DNA from: Bacteroidales bacterium UBA5235
Lineage (GTDB): Bacteria > Bacteroidota > Bacteroidia > Bacteroidales > VadinHA17
DNA: 41,667 nucleotides
Direction: 5' to 3'
Assembly: GCA_002409145.1 (NCBI GenBank)
Contig: DHUL01000006.1
Span: 74,912-116,578, forward strand
Positions 31,151-39,847 of the stretch are shown here, piece by piece. Positions within the stretch are counted from its first letter, which is position 1; every line of letters begins with the position of its first letter. The notes below the pieces were generated by a model. That model had not been told where the DNA came from and made no database searches. It saw nothing but the letters and a program-made list of their open reading frames with translations. Position numbers and translations under genes: made by a program.

Positions 31151-32143
31151 TTAATCTTTGTCGAGTTTGTATTTTGTCACATCCATCCCGAATGAGAGGC
31201 TCATAGTTTCAAGGAGCTCATCGAGTTCAGTGAGCGACTTCTTGCCGAAGTTGCGGAACTTGAGGAGATCATTCTTATTGAATTTGACCAGGTCTCCGAG
31301 TGTCTCAACCTCTGCTGCCTTGAGGCAGTTGAGTGCCCTGACGGAGAGGTCAAGGTCAACAAGCTTGGTCTTGAGCAGCTGGCGCATATGGAGTATTTCC
31401 TCGTCGAACTCCTCGTTGGCCATCTTGTCTTCGTAGTCTATGGTGATCTTTTCTTCGGAGAAGAGCATGAAGTGGTAAATGAGGATCTTTGCTGCCTCCT
31501 TGAGGGCGTCCTTCGGGTGGATTGAGCCGTCAGTGGTTATTTCGATGATCAGTTTTTCGTAGTCGGTTTTCTGTTCAACCCTGTAGTTTTCGATCGAGTA
31601 CTTGACGTTCCTGACGGGTGTGAAGATTGAATCGATGGCAATCAGTCCGAATTCGGCTTCTGCAGGCTGGTTCTCTTCAGCCGGTACATAGCCTCTGCCT
31701 TTGGAGATATTGATCTCGAACTGCAGTTTGACATCGGGTTCCATACGGCAGATGAGCAGGTCAGGGTTCAGCACCTCAAAGCTGCTGAGAGAGTTATTGA
31801 GGTCACCTGCCCTGAATGCTTCCTGTCCTGAGATCTTAACCACAATTTTCTCAGTTTCAGTATCCTCAACCATTCTTCTGAAGCGTATCTGTTTCAGGTT
31901 AAGAATGATTTCGGTTACGTCCTCCATCACACCGGTGATGGTTGAGAACTCATGGTCAACGCCCTCTATCTTGACGGTGGTGATGGCGAATCCTTCCAGT
32001 GAGGAGAGGAGTATTCTTCTCAGGGCATTACCCACGGTGATGCCATAGCCGGGTTCAAGCGGGCGGAATTCAAACTTTCCGTACTGGTCGTCCGCTTCCA
32101 GTAATATTACTTTATCAGGTTTCTGGAATGCTAATATGGCCAT
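31151..32143 (-). CDS. rpoA: DNA-directed RNA polymerase subunit alpha
   Basis: A 330-residue alpha subunit: N-terminal assembly domain (about 1-230, with GYGITVGNALRRILLSSLEG), a short linker, and the C-terminal domain (about 250-320, LDLSVRALNCLKAAEVETLGDLV) that contacts DNA and regulators. It is part of core RNA polymerase. It lies between rpsD and rplQ with short gaps, as in the alpha operon of most bacteria. No deviation is seen. Confidence 0.97.
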   Translation of the reverse strand: MAILAFQKPDKVILLEADDQYGKFEFRPLEPGYGITVGNALRRILLSSLEGFAITTVKIEGVDHEFSTITGVMEDVTEIILNLKQIRFRRMVEDTETEKIVVKISGQEAFRAGDLNNSLSSFEVLNPDLLICRMEPDVKLQFEINISKGRGYVPAEENQPAEAEFGLIAIDSIFTPVRNVKYSIENYRVEQKTDYEKLIIEITTDGSIHPKDALKEAAKILIYHFMLFSEEKITIDYEDKMANEEFDEEILHMRQLLKTKLVDLDLSVRALNCLKAAEVETLGDLVKFNKNDLLKFRNFGKKSLTELDELLETMSLSFGMDVTKYKLDKD

Positions 32144-32161
32144 ATGAATATTATTACTTTA

Positions 32162-32770
32162 TTACTTGGAATAGAGTTCAACTATAAGCTGTTCCTTGAT
32201 ATCTTCAGGTATTTCGGTACGTTCAGGGACGCTCATGTATTTTCCGGCCATCTGTGTGTCATCCCACTCGAGCCATGCCAGTTTTGAGCGGCGGTTTGCG
32301 CCAAGGCATTCGGTAATGACTTCAAGTGATTTTGACTTTTCCCTGACGCCGATGATATCGCCGGGACGAAGCATCATTGAAGGTATATTTACTACGTTAC
32401 CGTTGATAGTGATATGACGGTGTGTCACCAGCTGACGTGCTGCCGGCCTTGAGGGTGCTATGCCGAGGCGGTATACCACGTTATCAAGGCGTGACTCCAG
32501 CAACTGGAGGAGAACCAGGCCGGTGACTCCTGATGCAGCTACTGCCTTCTCGAAGGTGTTGTGGAACTGACGCTCAAGCAGGCCGTATGTATATTTCACT
32601 TTCTGTTTTTCGCGCAACTGAACACCGTATTCCGATGTCTTTTTTCTTTTTTTGGTCAGACCGTGCTGGCCGGGAGGGAAATTCTTCCTGTCGAGGTATT
32701 TGTCAGGGCCGAAAATAGGCTCTCCGAATTTCCTGGCGATTCTTGATCTGGGTCCTGTATATCTTGCCAT
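32162..32770 (-). CDS. rpsD: 30S ribosomal protein S4
   Basis: A 202-residue S4 protein with the S4 RNA-binding domain in the centre (about 92-155, SRLDNVVYRLGIAPSRPAARQLVTHRHITING). S4 nucleates 30S assembly on 16S rRNA and is often a translational regulator of its operon. The N-terminus lacks the Cys-rich zinc site found in some bacteria. It lies 44 bases after rpsK and 18 before rpoA. Confidence 0.97.
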   Translation of the reverse strand: MARYTGPRSRIARKFGEPIFGPDKYLDRKNFPPGQHGLTKKRKKTSEYGVQLREKQKVKYTYGLLERQFHNTFEKAVAASGVTGLVLLQLLESRLDNVVYRLGIAPSRPAARQLVTHRHITINGNVVNIPSMMLRPGDIIGVREKSKSLEVITECLGANRRSKLAWLEWDDTQMAGKYMSVPERTEIPEDIKEQLIVELYSK

Positions 32771-32814
32771 TGAATGAGATGTTTATCGTTTTGAAAAATG
32801 TTATTATGAGCCTT

Positions 32815-33204
32815 TTAAACCCTCCTGCGTGAAGGCGGACGGCATCCGTTGTGAGGCATTGGTGTAACGTCTACGATTTCAGTCACTTCCACACCACTGT
32901 TTGAGATGGCACGGATAGCTGACTCGCGGCCTGAGCCGGGTCCCTTGACGAAAACTTTCACCTTACGGAGGCCAAGTTCAAAAGCAACCTTGGTGCACTC
33001 TTCTGCTGCCATCTGAGCGGCATAGGGGGTGTTCTTCTTCGAACCCTTGAATCCCATCTTGCCTGCTGAGGCCCAGGAGATCACCTGGCCGGTGCTGTTT
33101 GTAAGGCTTATGATGATATTGTTGAATGATGAATGAACGTGAGCCTGTCCCACGGGTTCAACCTTTACGACCTTCTTCTTTAATGTCCCAGTCTTCTTTG
33201 CCAT
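32815..33204 (-). CDS. rpsK: 30S ribosomal protein S11
   Basis: A 129-residue S11 with the conserved GQAHVHSSFNNIIISLTNSTG and the C-terminal VTPMPHNGCRPPSRRRV. It forms part of the 30S platform near the E site. It is encoded 7 bases downstream of rpsM in the alpha operon. Confidence 0.97.
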   Translation of the reverse strand: MAKKTGTLKKKVVKVEPVGQAHVHSSFNNIIISLTNSTGQVISWASAGKMGFKGSKKNTPYAAQMAAEECTKVAFELGLRKVKVFVKGPGSGRESAIRAISNSGVEVTEIVDVTPMPHNGCRPPSRRRV

Positions 33205-33211
33205 ATATTAC

Positions 33212-33589
33212 TTATTTAGTAGCTTTTTTCTTGTTTGCCACGGTCTTCTTGCGTCCTTTGCGGGTGCGGGCGTTGTTCTTCGTGCTCTGGCCTCTTACCG
33301 GCAGTCCGATACGGTGACGAATGCCGCGATAGCAACCGATATCCATCAGTCGCTTTATGTTAAGCTGCGTTTCAGAACGAAGCTCACCCTCCAGCTTGTA
33401 ATTCTCAGCGAGGATCTGACGGATAGCATTTATGTTATCGTCATTCCATTCCTCGACCTTCATCTGACGGTCAACGCCTGCCTTGTCAAGCACCTTCTGT
33501 GCGGTGCTCCGCCCGACGCCATAGATATAGGTGAGAGCTACTTCGCCCTGCTTGTTCCTTGGTAGATCTACCCCATTAATACGTGCCAT
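33212..33589 (-). CDS. rpsM: 30S ribosomal protein S13
   Basis: A 125-residue S13 (MARINGVDLPRNKQGEVALTYIYGVG, then GCYRGIRHRIGLPVRGQ and a Lys-rich tail). It sits in the 30S head and makes bridges to the large subunit. A possible internal promoter lies just upstream (33612-33629), preceded by rpmJ. Confidence 0.97.
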   Translation of the reverse strand: MARINGVDLPRNKQGEVALTYIYGVGRSTAQKVLDKAGVDRQMKVEEWNDDNINAIRQILAENYKLEGELRSETQLNIKRLMDIGCYRGIRHRIGLPVRGQSTKNNARTRKGRKKTVANKKKATK

Positions 33590-33611
33590 ATACCTCTTTT
33601 AATTTGAAGTG

Positions 33612-33629
33612 CAAAGTTAATCAAATTTA
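33612..33629 (-). promoter_or_regulatory. Tandem -7 boxes, possible internal promoter before rpsM
   Basis: The minus strand carries TAAATTTG (33629-33622) and TAACTTTG (33619-33612), both exact TAnnTTTG matches, with an AAGAGG site before rpsM. The first overlaps the rpmJ stop codon. A -33 element is not clear. Confidence 0.35.
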
Positions 33630-33743
33630 TCCCTGCCTCTGCTTGAACTTGGGATTTTTCTTATTTATCACATACAGACGCCCGTTACGCCTTACAATCT
33701 TGCAGTCGGCTGAGCGCTTCTTTATTGATGCTCTTACTTTCAT
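33627..33743 (-). CDS. rpmJ: 50S ribosomal protein L36 (zinc-free type)
   Basis: A 38-residue protein starting MKVRASIKKRSADCKIVRR and ending KFKQRQG. L36 normally binds zinc through three Cys and one His. Here only Cys14 remains; the other positions are Ser, Asn and Phe-like replacements, so it is the C-minus form expected not to bind zinc. It packs onto 23S rRNA. It lies between infA and rpsM. The gene is too short for many callers. Confidence 0.95.
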   Translation of the reverse strand: MKVRASIKKRSADCKIVRRNGRLYVINKKNPKFKQRQG

Positions 33744-33757
33744 CGCAGTCTTATTTT

Positions 33758-33976
33758 CTATTTAAACCTGAACGTTATTCTTCCTTTGGTAAGGTCATAA
33801 GGCGACATTTCAACCTTCACCTTGTCACCGGGGAGTATTTTAATATAGTGCATCCTCATCTTCCCGGAGATATGTGCGGTGATGATATGTCCGTTTTCGA
33901 GCCTGACCCTGAACATCGCGTTTGAGAGCGCCTCGATGATCGTTCCGTCAATCTCTATTGATGGTTGTTTGGCCAT
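33758..33976 (-). CDS. infA: Translation initiation factor IF-1
   Basis: A 72-residue single OB-fold protein (MAKQPSIEIDGTIIEALSNA, HISGKMRMHYIKILPGDKVKVEMSPYDL). It binds the A site of the 30S during initiation with IF-2 and IF-3. It lies between map and rpmJ with 14-base or smaller gaps. Length and motifs are standard. Confidence 0.97.
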   Translation of the reverse strand: MAKQPSIEIDGTIIEALSNAMFRVRLENGHIITAHISGKMRMHYIKILPGDKVKVEMSPYDLTKGRITFRFK

Positions 33977-33980
33977 ATAC

Positions 33981-34757
33981 TTACCTCTTTGTTAATACTT
34001 CCTCTATATATTCAAATGTCGAGAGCAGATCGGGTCTCCCCTCCCTGACCGCAACAGCATATTCAAAATGTGCTGACGGTTTGCCGTCACCTGTCCTGAC
34101 TGTCCACCCGTCACTGTCAGTACGTGTGTTTTTGGTACCCATATTGATCATCGGTTCTATGCAGATGACCAGGTTCCTTTCAAGTCTCGTGCCAGAGCCG
34201 CGTCTCCCGAAATTCGGAACCTCGGGGCCTTCGTGAAGGTGCTTCCCTATGCCGTGTCCCACCAGTGTACGCACCACGGAGTATCCTCCGCTCTCAGCCT
34301 TTGTCTGTACGGCGCAGGAGATATCTCCCACGCGGTTACCGGCAACTGCCTGCTTCACTCCGTCCTCCAGAGAGGCCCTGGTGAAATCGAGAAGGCGCTG
34401 TATCTCAGGCTTCACCTTTCCCACCGGGAAGGTGAAAGCGCTGTCACCATAGTAACCGTTCAGTATCACTCCACAGTCGACGGATATTATGTCGCCATCC
34501 CTGAGTGCATAGTCTGACGGTATCCCGTGTACCACCTCTTCATTGACAGATGTGCAGAGGGTGTTCGGAAATCCTGCATACCCCTTGAAGGCAGGGAGGG
34601 CACCGTGTGAACGGATAAACTCCTCGGCAATCGCATCAAGACGGAGGGTTGTCACCCCCGGTCTGATATGCACGGCTACTTCTGCAAGAGTTTTTGAGAC
34701 CAGCTGGTTGGCTTCCCTCAATAACTCTACTTCTGCATCCGTCTTAATATAGATCAT
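33981..34757 (-). CDS. map: Type I methionine aminopeptidase
   Basis: A 258-residue enzyme that removes the initiator Met. Metal ligands are seen in DIISVDCGVILNGYYGDSAFTF (two Asp), the GHGIGKHLHEGPEV His, and the two Glu in CIEPMI and in the strand near the C-terminus (HFEYAVAVRE). I chose ATG at 34757 (MIYIKTDAEVELLREAN), where related proteins begin. An ATG at 34775 forms TAATG with the secY stop and would add six residues, so it cannot be excluded. Confidence 0.93.
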   Translation of the reverse strand: MIYIKTDAEVELLREANQLVSKTLAEVAVHIRPGVTTLRLDAIAEEFIRSHGALPAFKGYAGFPNTLCTSVNEEVVHGIPSDYALRDGDIISVDCGVILNGYYGDSAFTFPVGKVKPEIQRLLDFTRASLEDGVKQAVAGNRVGDISCAVQTKAESGGYSVVRTLVGHGIGKHLHEGPEVPNFGRRGSGTRLERNLVICIEPMINMGTKNTRTDSDGWTVRTGDGKPSAHFEYAVAVREGRPDLLSTFEYIEEVLTKR

Positions 34758-34774
34758 CAAAGAACGAAATCGCA

Positions 34775-36103
34775 TTAAATAGCCGTCACGGCTCCGGTCC
34801 TTCCCTTAACACGGCCTGACTTCATTAGGCCGTCATAGTGGCGCATGAGCAGATGGCTTTCGATCTGCTGAAGAGTATCAAGCACAACGCCCACGAGAAT
34901 AAGGAGCGAAGTGCCTCCGAAGAACTGTGCAAACTCACCGCTGACGCCAAAGTTGACGGCAAAGGCGGGGAGGATGGCAATTATAGCGAGGAATATTGAA
35001 CCCGGAAGGGTGATGCGTGACATGATAGTATCCAGGAACTCAACCGTCTTACGTCCCGGTTTGATACCGGGGATGAATCCACCATTCTTCTTCATGTCTT
35101 CAGCCATCTGCACCGGGTTTATAGTAACTGCGGTATAGAAGTAGGTAAAGAGGATGATGAGAATGGCGGTCACCAGGTTGTACCAGAATCCGTACATATT
35201 TGTAAATGCAACCACGAATCCTGAGCCTGATTCCCTGAATCCGGCTAAAATCACCGGCAGCATCATAATCGCCTGTGCGAAGATGATGGGCATAACGCCG
35301 GCTGCGTTCACCTTAAGGGGAATATATTGTCTTACACCACCATACTGTTTGTTGCCAACGATCCGTCTTGCATACTGGACAGGTATGCGGCGTGTGCCCT
35401 GTACCAGGAGCACTGAACCGAGTATCACTGCAAAGAGGAAGACCAGCTCAATGAGAAGGGCCACAAATCCACCCGAGCCGCTGCTGCGCGTTCCGGCTTC
35501 AAAGATGAATGCCACAGGGAAACGGGCAATGATACCAACCATGATAATCAGTGAGATACCGTTCCCGATACCCTTATCGGTGATTTTCTCACCGAGCCAC
35601 ATAACAAATATCGTTCCGGCCGTAAGGATGATCACAGAAGAGATCCTGAAGAACCAGCCCTGAAGCACAAATGCTTCCGGAGGCAGGATTGCATGGAGGT
35701 TTGCCAGATATGTAGGTGCCTGAAGTATAAGAATAAAAACAGTAAGGTACCTTGTATACTGGTTCATCTTGCGCCTGCCGCTCTCACCCTCCTTCTGCAG
35801 TTTCTGGAAGTACGGGAAAACGATACCCAGCAACTGGATAACGATTGAGGCGGAGATGTAGGGCATGATCCCGAGGGCAAAGATTGAGGCCTGCGAGAAG
35901 GCGCCGCCCGAGAACATGTCAAGAAGGCCCATAATACCCGAAGAGGTCTGGCTTCTGAGGTTCTCAAGCATGGAAGGATCGATACCGGGAAGTGTTACAT
36001 ATTTGCCCAGGCGGTATAGTGCAACGATACCAAGGGTAAAGATGATCCTGGCTCTCAGATCCTCGATCTTGAAAATGTTCTTAATGGTCTGAATGAATTT
36101 CAT
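34775..36103 (-). CDS. secY: Protein translocase subunit SecY
   Basis: A 442-residue channel protein with ten membrane helices. The start MKFIQTIKNIFKIEDLRARI, the plug region near residues 60-75 (SGGAFSQASIFALGIMPYISASI), and the C-terminal cytoplasmic loop GGFIPGIKPGRKT are typical. It forms the Sec translocon with SecE and SecG, through which most envelope and lipoprotein precursors in this window would pass. It lies 3 bases after rplO and is followed by map. Confidence 0.97.
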   Translation of the reverse strand: MKFIQTIKNIFKIEDLRARIIFTLGIVALYRLGKYVTLPGIDPSMLENLRSQTSSGIMGLLDMFSGGAFSQASIFALGIMPYISASIVIQLLGIVFPYFQKLQKEGESGRRKMNQYTRYLTVFILILQAPTYLANLHAILPPEAFVLQGWFFRISSVIILTAGTIFVMWLGEKITDKGIGNGISLIIMVGIIARFPVAFIFEAGTRSSGSGGFVALLIELVFLFAVILGSVLLVQGTRRIPVQYARRIVGNKQYGGVRQYIPLKVNAAGVMPIIFAQAIMMLPVILAGFRESGSGFVVAFTNMYGFWYNLVTAILIILFTYFYTAVTINPVQMAEDMKKNGGFIPGIKPGRKTVEFLDTIMSRITLPGSIFLAIIAILPAFAVNFGVSGEFAQFFGGTSLLILVGVVLDTLQQIESHLLMRHYDGLMKSGRVKGRTGAVTAI

Positions 36104-36106
36104 GCC

Positions 36107-36553
36107 TTACAGTTTAACTGCGGTTCCCTGAATTGCTTCGATTGCTGCCTGTGCCGACTTGCTGAAAGCATGGGCATGAACCTCAAGTTTCCTTGTAAGT
36201 GTACCCTTGCCGAGTATCTTCACCAGTGCATTCTTGTTGACCAGCCCTGCTGTAAGCAGAGTTTCAAAATCAATGCGGTCCGTGTCAAGTTTTGCAGCCA
36301 GGGCCTCAAGTGTGCTGAGGTTGATGGCTTTGAAATCAACGCGGTTGATGTTTTTAAAACCTGATTTCGGCACTCTTCTTTGGAGTGGCATCTGGCCTCC
36401 TTCAAAGCCTATCTTCCTGCTGAAGCCGGAGCGTGACTTGGCGCCCTTGTGACCGCGGGTTGATGTGCCACCGTGTCCTGATCCCTCACCTCGTCCGATG
36501 CGCTTTTCTCTTTTGACCGATCCGGGGGCCGGTTTCAAATTGCTTAAATCCAT
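36107..36553 (-). CDS. rplO: 50S ribosomal protein L15
   Basis: A 148-residue L15 (MDLSNLKPAPGSVKREKRIG, then the Gly-rich GRGEGSGHGGTSTRGHKGAK and GFEGGQMPLQRRVPK). It binds 23S rRNA and joins late in large-subunit assembly. It lies between rpmD and secY. Confidence 0.97.
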   Translation of the reverse strand: MDLSNLKPAPGSVKREKRIGRGEGSGHGGTSTRGHKGAKSRSGFSRKIGFEGGQMPLQRRVPKSGFKNINRVDFKAINLSTLEALAAKLDTDRIDFETLLTAGLVNKNALVKILGKGTLTRKLEVHAHAFSKSAQAAIEAIQGTAVKL

Positions 36554-36580
36554 AGCGAAATATATAATGCTGTTAATACC

Positions 36581-36760
36581 TTAGAGTTTCTCAACTTTGA
36601 CCAGGTGTTTCAGTTTGTTGACCATGCCCATGATCTGGGGTGTGTCTTCGTGTTCAACAGTCTGGTGCATCTTTCTTATACCCAGTGCCGCGAGGATCTT
36701 TTTCTGTGACTCGGGCTGGCCTATTTTGCTCTTAATCTGGGTTACCTTGATTTTTGCCAT
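36581..36760 (-). CDS. rpmD: 50S ribosomal protein L30
   Basis: A 59-residue L30 (MAKIKVTQIKSKIGQPESQK, GIRKMHQTVEHEDTP, IMGMVNKLKHLVKVE). I chose ATG at 36760, where the family starts. An upstream in-frame start at 36847 would place 29 extra residues inside the end of rpsE and is not credible. It lies 16 bases after rpsE. Confidence 0.96.
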   Translation of the reverse strand: MAKIKVTQIKSKIGQPESQKKILAALGIRKMHQTVEHEDTPQIMGMVNKLKHLVKVEKL

Positions 36761-36776
36761 GATACTTGAATATTTA

Positions 36777-37292
36777 CTAACCGTTAAACACTTTCTCGAG
36801 GGTAACGCCCCTGTGGTCTGCCACTGTGCTGGCATCGCGCAGTTCAAGCAGGGCGGCTATGGTAGCCTTCACAAGGTTGTGCGGGTTTGAAGAGCCCTTT
36901 GACTTGGCGAGCACGTTCTTCACTCCCACGCTCTCAAGCACAGCACGCATGGCGCCTCCCGCCTTAATACCTGTACCTTCTGTGGCCGGTTTGATAAAGA
37001 CATAGGCTCCGCCGAACTTCCCATACTGTTCATGGGGTATGGTGCCTTTGTGTACCGGTACCCTGATGAGGTTTTTCTTGGCGTCCTCAATGCCCTTGGC
37101 GATGGCGGTGGTCACTTCACTGGCCTTTCCCAGGCCGTGTCCGACGATACCTTTCTCATCACCCACAACTACTATGGCTGAGAAGCTGAAGGTGCGTCCT
37201 CCCTTGGTTACTTTGGTTACTCTCTGGATGCTTACCAGCCTGTCGGTAAGTTCAAGATCGCTGTTCTTTACTCTCTTTATTCCGTATGCCAT
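36777..37292 (-). CDS. rpsE: 30S ribosomal protein S5
   Basis: A 171-residue S5 with its double-stranded RNA-binding N-terminal part (LTDRLVSIQRVTKVTKGGRTFSF) and the C-terminal GTGIKAGGAMRAVLESVGV. S5 affects decoding accuracy and 30S assembly. It lies 5 bases after rplR. Confidence 0.97.
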   Translation of the reverse strand: MAYGIKRVKNSDLELTDRLVSIQRVTKVTKGGRTFSFSAIVVVGDEKGIVGHGLGKASEVTTAIAKGIEDAKKNLIRVPVHKGTIPHEQYGKFGGAYVFIKPATEGTGIKAGGAMRAVLESVGVKNVLAKSKGSSNPHNLVKATIAALLELRDASTVADHRGVTLEKVFNG

Positions 37293-37297
37293 ACTGA

Positions 37298-37657
37298 TTA
37301 GAATTTTAAGCCGCCTTCGCGTGCTCCGTCAGCTAATGATTTAATCCTGCCATGATACTGGTATCCGCTTCTGTCAAAGACAACGGTCCCGATGCCCTTC
37401 TCCCTGCATACTTCGGCAAGACGCTTTCCTACCAGGACAGCCACCTCACTCTTCTTCTTCCCGGTGACGGAGGCAATCTCCTTCTCCCTGGAGGAAGCTG
37501 CAGCCAGTGTCACACCATTGACGTCGTCAACAGCCTGGGCATATATCTGTTTGTTGCTGCGGAAGACCGCTACCCTTGGTTTTTCGGCCGTTCCCTTTAT
37601 CCGCTTACGGATTCTCAGTTTAATTTTTTCTCTCTTTTCTGTCTTTGATAAAGCCAT
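37298..37657 (-). CDS. rplR: 50S ribosomal protein L18
   Basis: A 119-residue L18 (MALSKTEKREKIKLRIRKRI, then RVAVFRSNKQIYAQAVDDV and GYQYHGRIKSLADGAREGG). It binds 5S rRNA. It lies between rplF and rpsE with small gaps. Confidence 0.97.
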   Translation of the reverse strand: MALSKTEKREKIKLRIRKRIKGTAEKPRVAVFRSNKQIYAQAVDDVNGVTLAAASSREKEIASVTGKKKSEVAVLVGKRLAEVCREKGIGTVVFDRSGYQYHGRIKSLADGAREGGLKF

Positions 37658-37677
37658 GACTTCAATATTTAATCATG

Positions 37678-38232
37678 TTACACACCAGCCGATTTACCGG
37701 CCTTTCTCCTGAGCTGTTCGCCCACGAATTTGATACCCTTGCCCTTATACGGCTCAGGCGGACGCAGTGACCTGATCTTTGCAGCGACATGGCCTATGAG
37801 CTGCTTGTCAATGCTTGAGAGAGTAATGACCGGGTTGCTCCTCTTTTCAGTTTTGGTTTCAACCTTGATCTCCTGCGGCAGTTCCATCACAATATCATGT
37901 GAATAACCGAGGCTCATTTCAAGACGCTGACCATTGGCTTCTGCACGATAACCGACACCTACCAGCTCAAGGTCCTTGCGGTAGCCTTTTGAAACGCCCA
38001 CCACCATATTGGCGATGAGTGCACGGTAGAGTCCGTGAAGCGATTTAATGCGCTTCTCGTCGTTGGGCCTTGCCAGTATGACTGTATTGTTTTCCACCTC
38101 CACTTTGATATCACTGTCAACCTTCTGTGACAGGGTTCCCAGGGGGCCTTTAACGCTGACCACATTGTCGTCACTCACTGAAAGGGTGACGCCAGATGGC
38201 AGGTTTACAGGTAATTTTCCTATACGTGACAT
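37678..38232 (-). CDS. rplF: 50S ribosomal protein L6
   Basis: A 184-residue L6 made of two similar domains, ending with the conserved PPEPYKGKGIKFVGEQLRRK segment. It lies near the factor-binding stalk base of the 50S. It is encoded 15 bases after rpsH. Confidence 0.97.
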   Translation of the reverse strand: MSRIGKLPVNLPSGVTLSVSDDNVVSVKGPLGTLSQKVDSDIKVEVENNTVILARPNDEKRIKSLHGLYRALIANMVVGVSKGYRKDLELVGVGYRAEANGQRLEMSLGYSHDIVMELPQEIKVETKTEKRSNPVITLSSIDKQLIGHVAAKIRSLRPPEPYKGKGIKFVGEQLRRKAGKSAGV

Positions 38233-38247
38233 TTGATTTCCTCCTGT

Positions 38248-38643
38248 TTAGTAAACATAACATATTACTTCACCACCGACATTCTCCTTCACTGCCTCCT
38301 TTTCAGTCATAACACCGCGGGAGGTTGAGAGAATGGCTATTCCCAGCCCGTTAAGAACACGCGGGAGTTCATCAACACCGGCATATCTTCTGAGGCCCGG
38401 ACGGCTGATACGCTGTATCTGTTTGATAGCAGGCAGCTTTGTCTTGGGATGATACTTGAGGGCAATCTTTATCTTGCCCTGTACGTTATCATCTATGAAT
38501 TTATAGCTGAGGATATATCCCTTGTCGTAAAGTATCCGTGTGATGTCCTTCGTCAGACCGGTAGCCGGTATCTCAACCACTTTATGGCCGGCTCTGATGG
38601 CATTCCTTACCCTGGTAAGAAAATCTGCTATTGGATCTGTCAT
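38248..38643 (-). CDS. rpsH: 30S ribosomal protein S8
   Basis: A 131-residue S8 (MTDPIADFLTRVRNAIRAGH, then ISRPGLRRYAGVDELPRVLN and the C-terminal STSRGVMTEKEA). It is a primary 16S rRNA binder and, in E. coli, the translational repressor of the spc operon. Whether that control exists here is unknown. It lies 35 bases after rpsN. Confidence 0.97.
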   Translation of the reverse strand: MTDPIADFLTRVRNAIRAGHKVVEIPATGLTKDITRILYDKGYILSYKFIDDNVQGKIKIALKYHPKTKLPAIKQIQRISRPGLRRYAGVDELPRVLNGLGIAILSTSRGVMTEKEAVKENVGGEVICYVY

Positions 38644-38678
38644 CTTATCGTATGATTAATTTGTTTATATCTCGGTTG

Positions 38679-38948
38679 TTACCAGCTTGCTTTTCTTACG
38701 CCCGGGATGAGCCCTTTTGAAGCCATCTCCCTGAATGTAATCCTGCTGATGCCAAACTGTCTCATGTAGCCTCTCGGTCTGCCGGTGAGTTTGCACCTGT
38801 TGCGCTGCCTGATTGGGTTTGAGTTGCGCGGCAGGGCGCTCAGGGCAATGTAGTTGCCATCTGCTTTGAGAGCGGCCCTTTTGGCGGCATACCTTTTGGC
38901 AAGTTTAGCGCGTTTGACTTCGCGGGCTTTCATTGATTCCTTAGCCAT
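38679..38948 (-). CDS. rpsN: 30S ribosomal protein S14 (zinc-free long type)
   Basis: An 89-residue S14 of the long, C-minus type: residues such as NRCKLTGRPRGYMRQFGISR are present, but the CxxC...CxxC zinc site of the short form is not. It binds the 30S head. Its zinc independence matches that of L36 in the same operon. It lies 12 bases after rplE. Confidence 0.97.
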   Translation of the reverse strand: MAKESMKAREVKRAKLAKRYAAKRAALKADGNYIALSALPRNSNPIRQRNRCKLTGRPRGYMRQFGISRITFREMASKGLIPGVRKASW

Positions 38949-38960
38949 ATTCCGATCTGT

Positions 38961-39506
38961 TTACTTGTTTTTAAAGGGAATTCCGAATTCTTTAAGCAGG
39001 GCATAAGCCTCTTCATCACTCCTGGCCGTTGTGACGAATGTGATCTGCAAGCCCATGATCTTGGCGATCTTGTCGAGGTCTATCTCGGGGAAGATGATCT
39101 GCTCGGTGATGCCGAGGGTATAGTTACCGCGGCCGTCGAGTTTTGCATTTACACCCTTGAAGTCACGTATGCGCGGCAGTGCTACCGAGATGAGCCTCTC
39201 GAGAAACTCGTACATGCGGTCCTGGCGCAGGGTGACCATCACACCGATTGGCATGGCCTTCCTGAGCTTGAAGTTCGATATGTCCTTCCTGGAGATGGTC
39301 TGCACCGCCTTCTGTCCGGCTATATCTGATACCTCCTTCTGTCCCATTTCAAGCAGTTTCTTGTCGGCGATAGCCTGACCAAGTCCCTGGTTGATTACAA
39401 TCTTTTCAAGACGGGGCACCTGCATTACAGTTGTATAATTAAACTGTTTCACCAGGGCAGGTGTGATCTCATTCTTATATTTGGTCTTTAAAGCAGGCGT
39501 GTACAT
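38961..39506 (-). CDS. rplE: 50S ribosomal protein L5
   Basis: A 181-residue L5 (YKNEITPALVKQFNYTTVMQ, QKAVQTISRKDISNFKLRK, and the C-terminal FVTTARSDEEAYALLKEFGI). It binds 5S rRNA and contacts the P-site tRNA. Its start overlaps the rplX stop by one base (TAATG), implying coupled translation. Confidence 0.97.
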   Translation of the reverse strand: MYTPALKTKYKNEITPALVKQFNYTTVMQVPRLEKIVINQGLGQAIADKKLLEMGQKEVSDIAGQKAVQTISRKDISNFKLRKAMPIGVMVTLRQDRMYEFLERLISVALPRIRDFKGVNAKLDGRGNYTLGITEQIIFPEIDLDKIAKIMGLQITFVTTARSDEEAYALLKEFGIPFKNK

Positions 39507-39829
39507 TACTTGATCTCCTCTCCTGATTTTTTGGCATAACGCACTAGTTTGTTTTTGTCATTCAGCTTTCGGCCGACACGGGTGGGTTTACCATTTGCCG
39601 GATCAATGACCATGAGGTTCGAGATATGAATGGGGCCCTCCTTCTTGAGAATACCTCCCTGGGGAGCCTTGGCATTGGGCTTGGTGTGCTTTGATACCAT
39701 GTTGATTCCTTCCACCAGGGCTTTGTTTTTGGCCCTGTCAACCTCGAGGACGCGTCCTTTCTGTCCTTTGGATTCACCGGCAATGACAGCCACTGTGTCT
39801 CCCTTCTTAATGTGTAATTTTTTCTGCAT
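39506..39829 (-). CDS. rplX: 50S ribosomal protein L24
   Basis: A 107-residue L24 with a KOW motif near the N-terminus (KKGDTVAVIAGESKGQKGRV) and the family block NMVSKHTKPNAKAPQGGI. It is an early assembly protein that lies at the tunnel exit. It is encoded 18 bases after rplN. Confidence 0.97.
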   Translation of the reverse strand: MQKKLHIKKGDTVAVIAGESKGQKGRVLEVDRAKNKALVEGINMVSKHTKPNAKAPQGGILKKEGPIHISNLMVIDPANGKPTRVGRKLNDKNKLVRYAKKSGEEIK

Positions 39830-39847
39830 CGGGTGTCAGATTAACAG

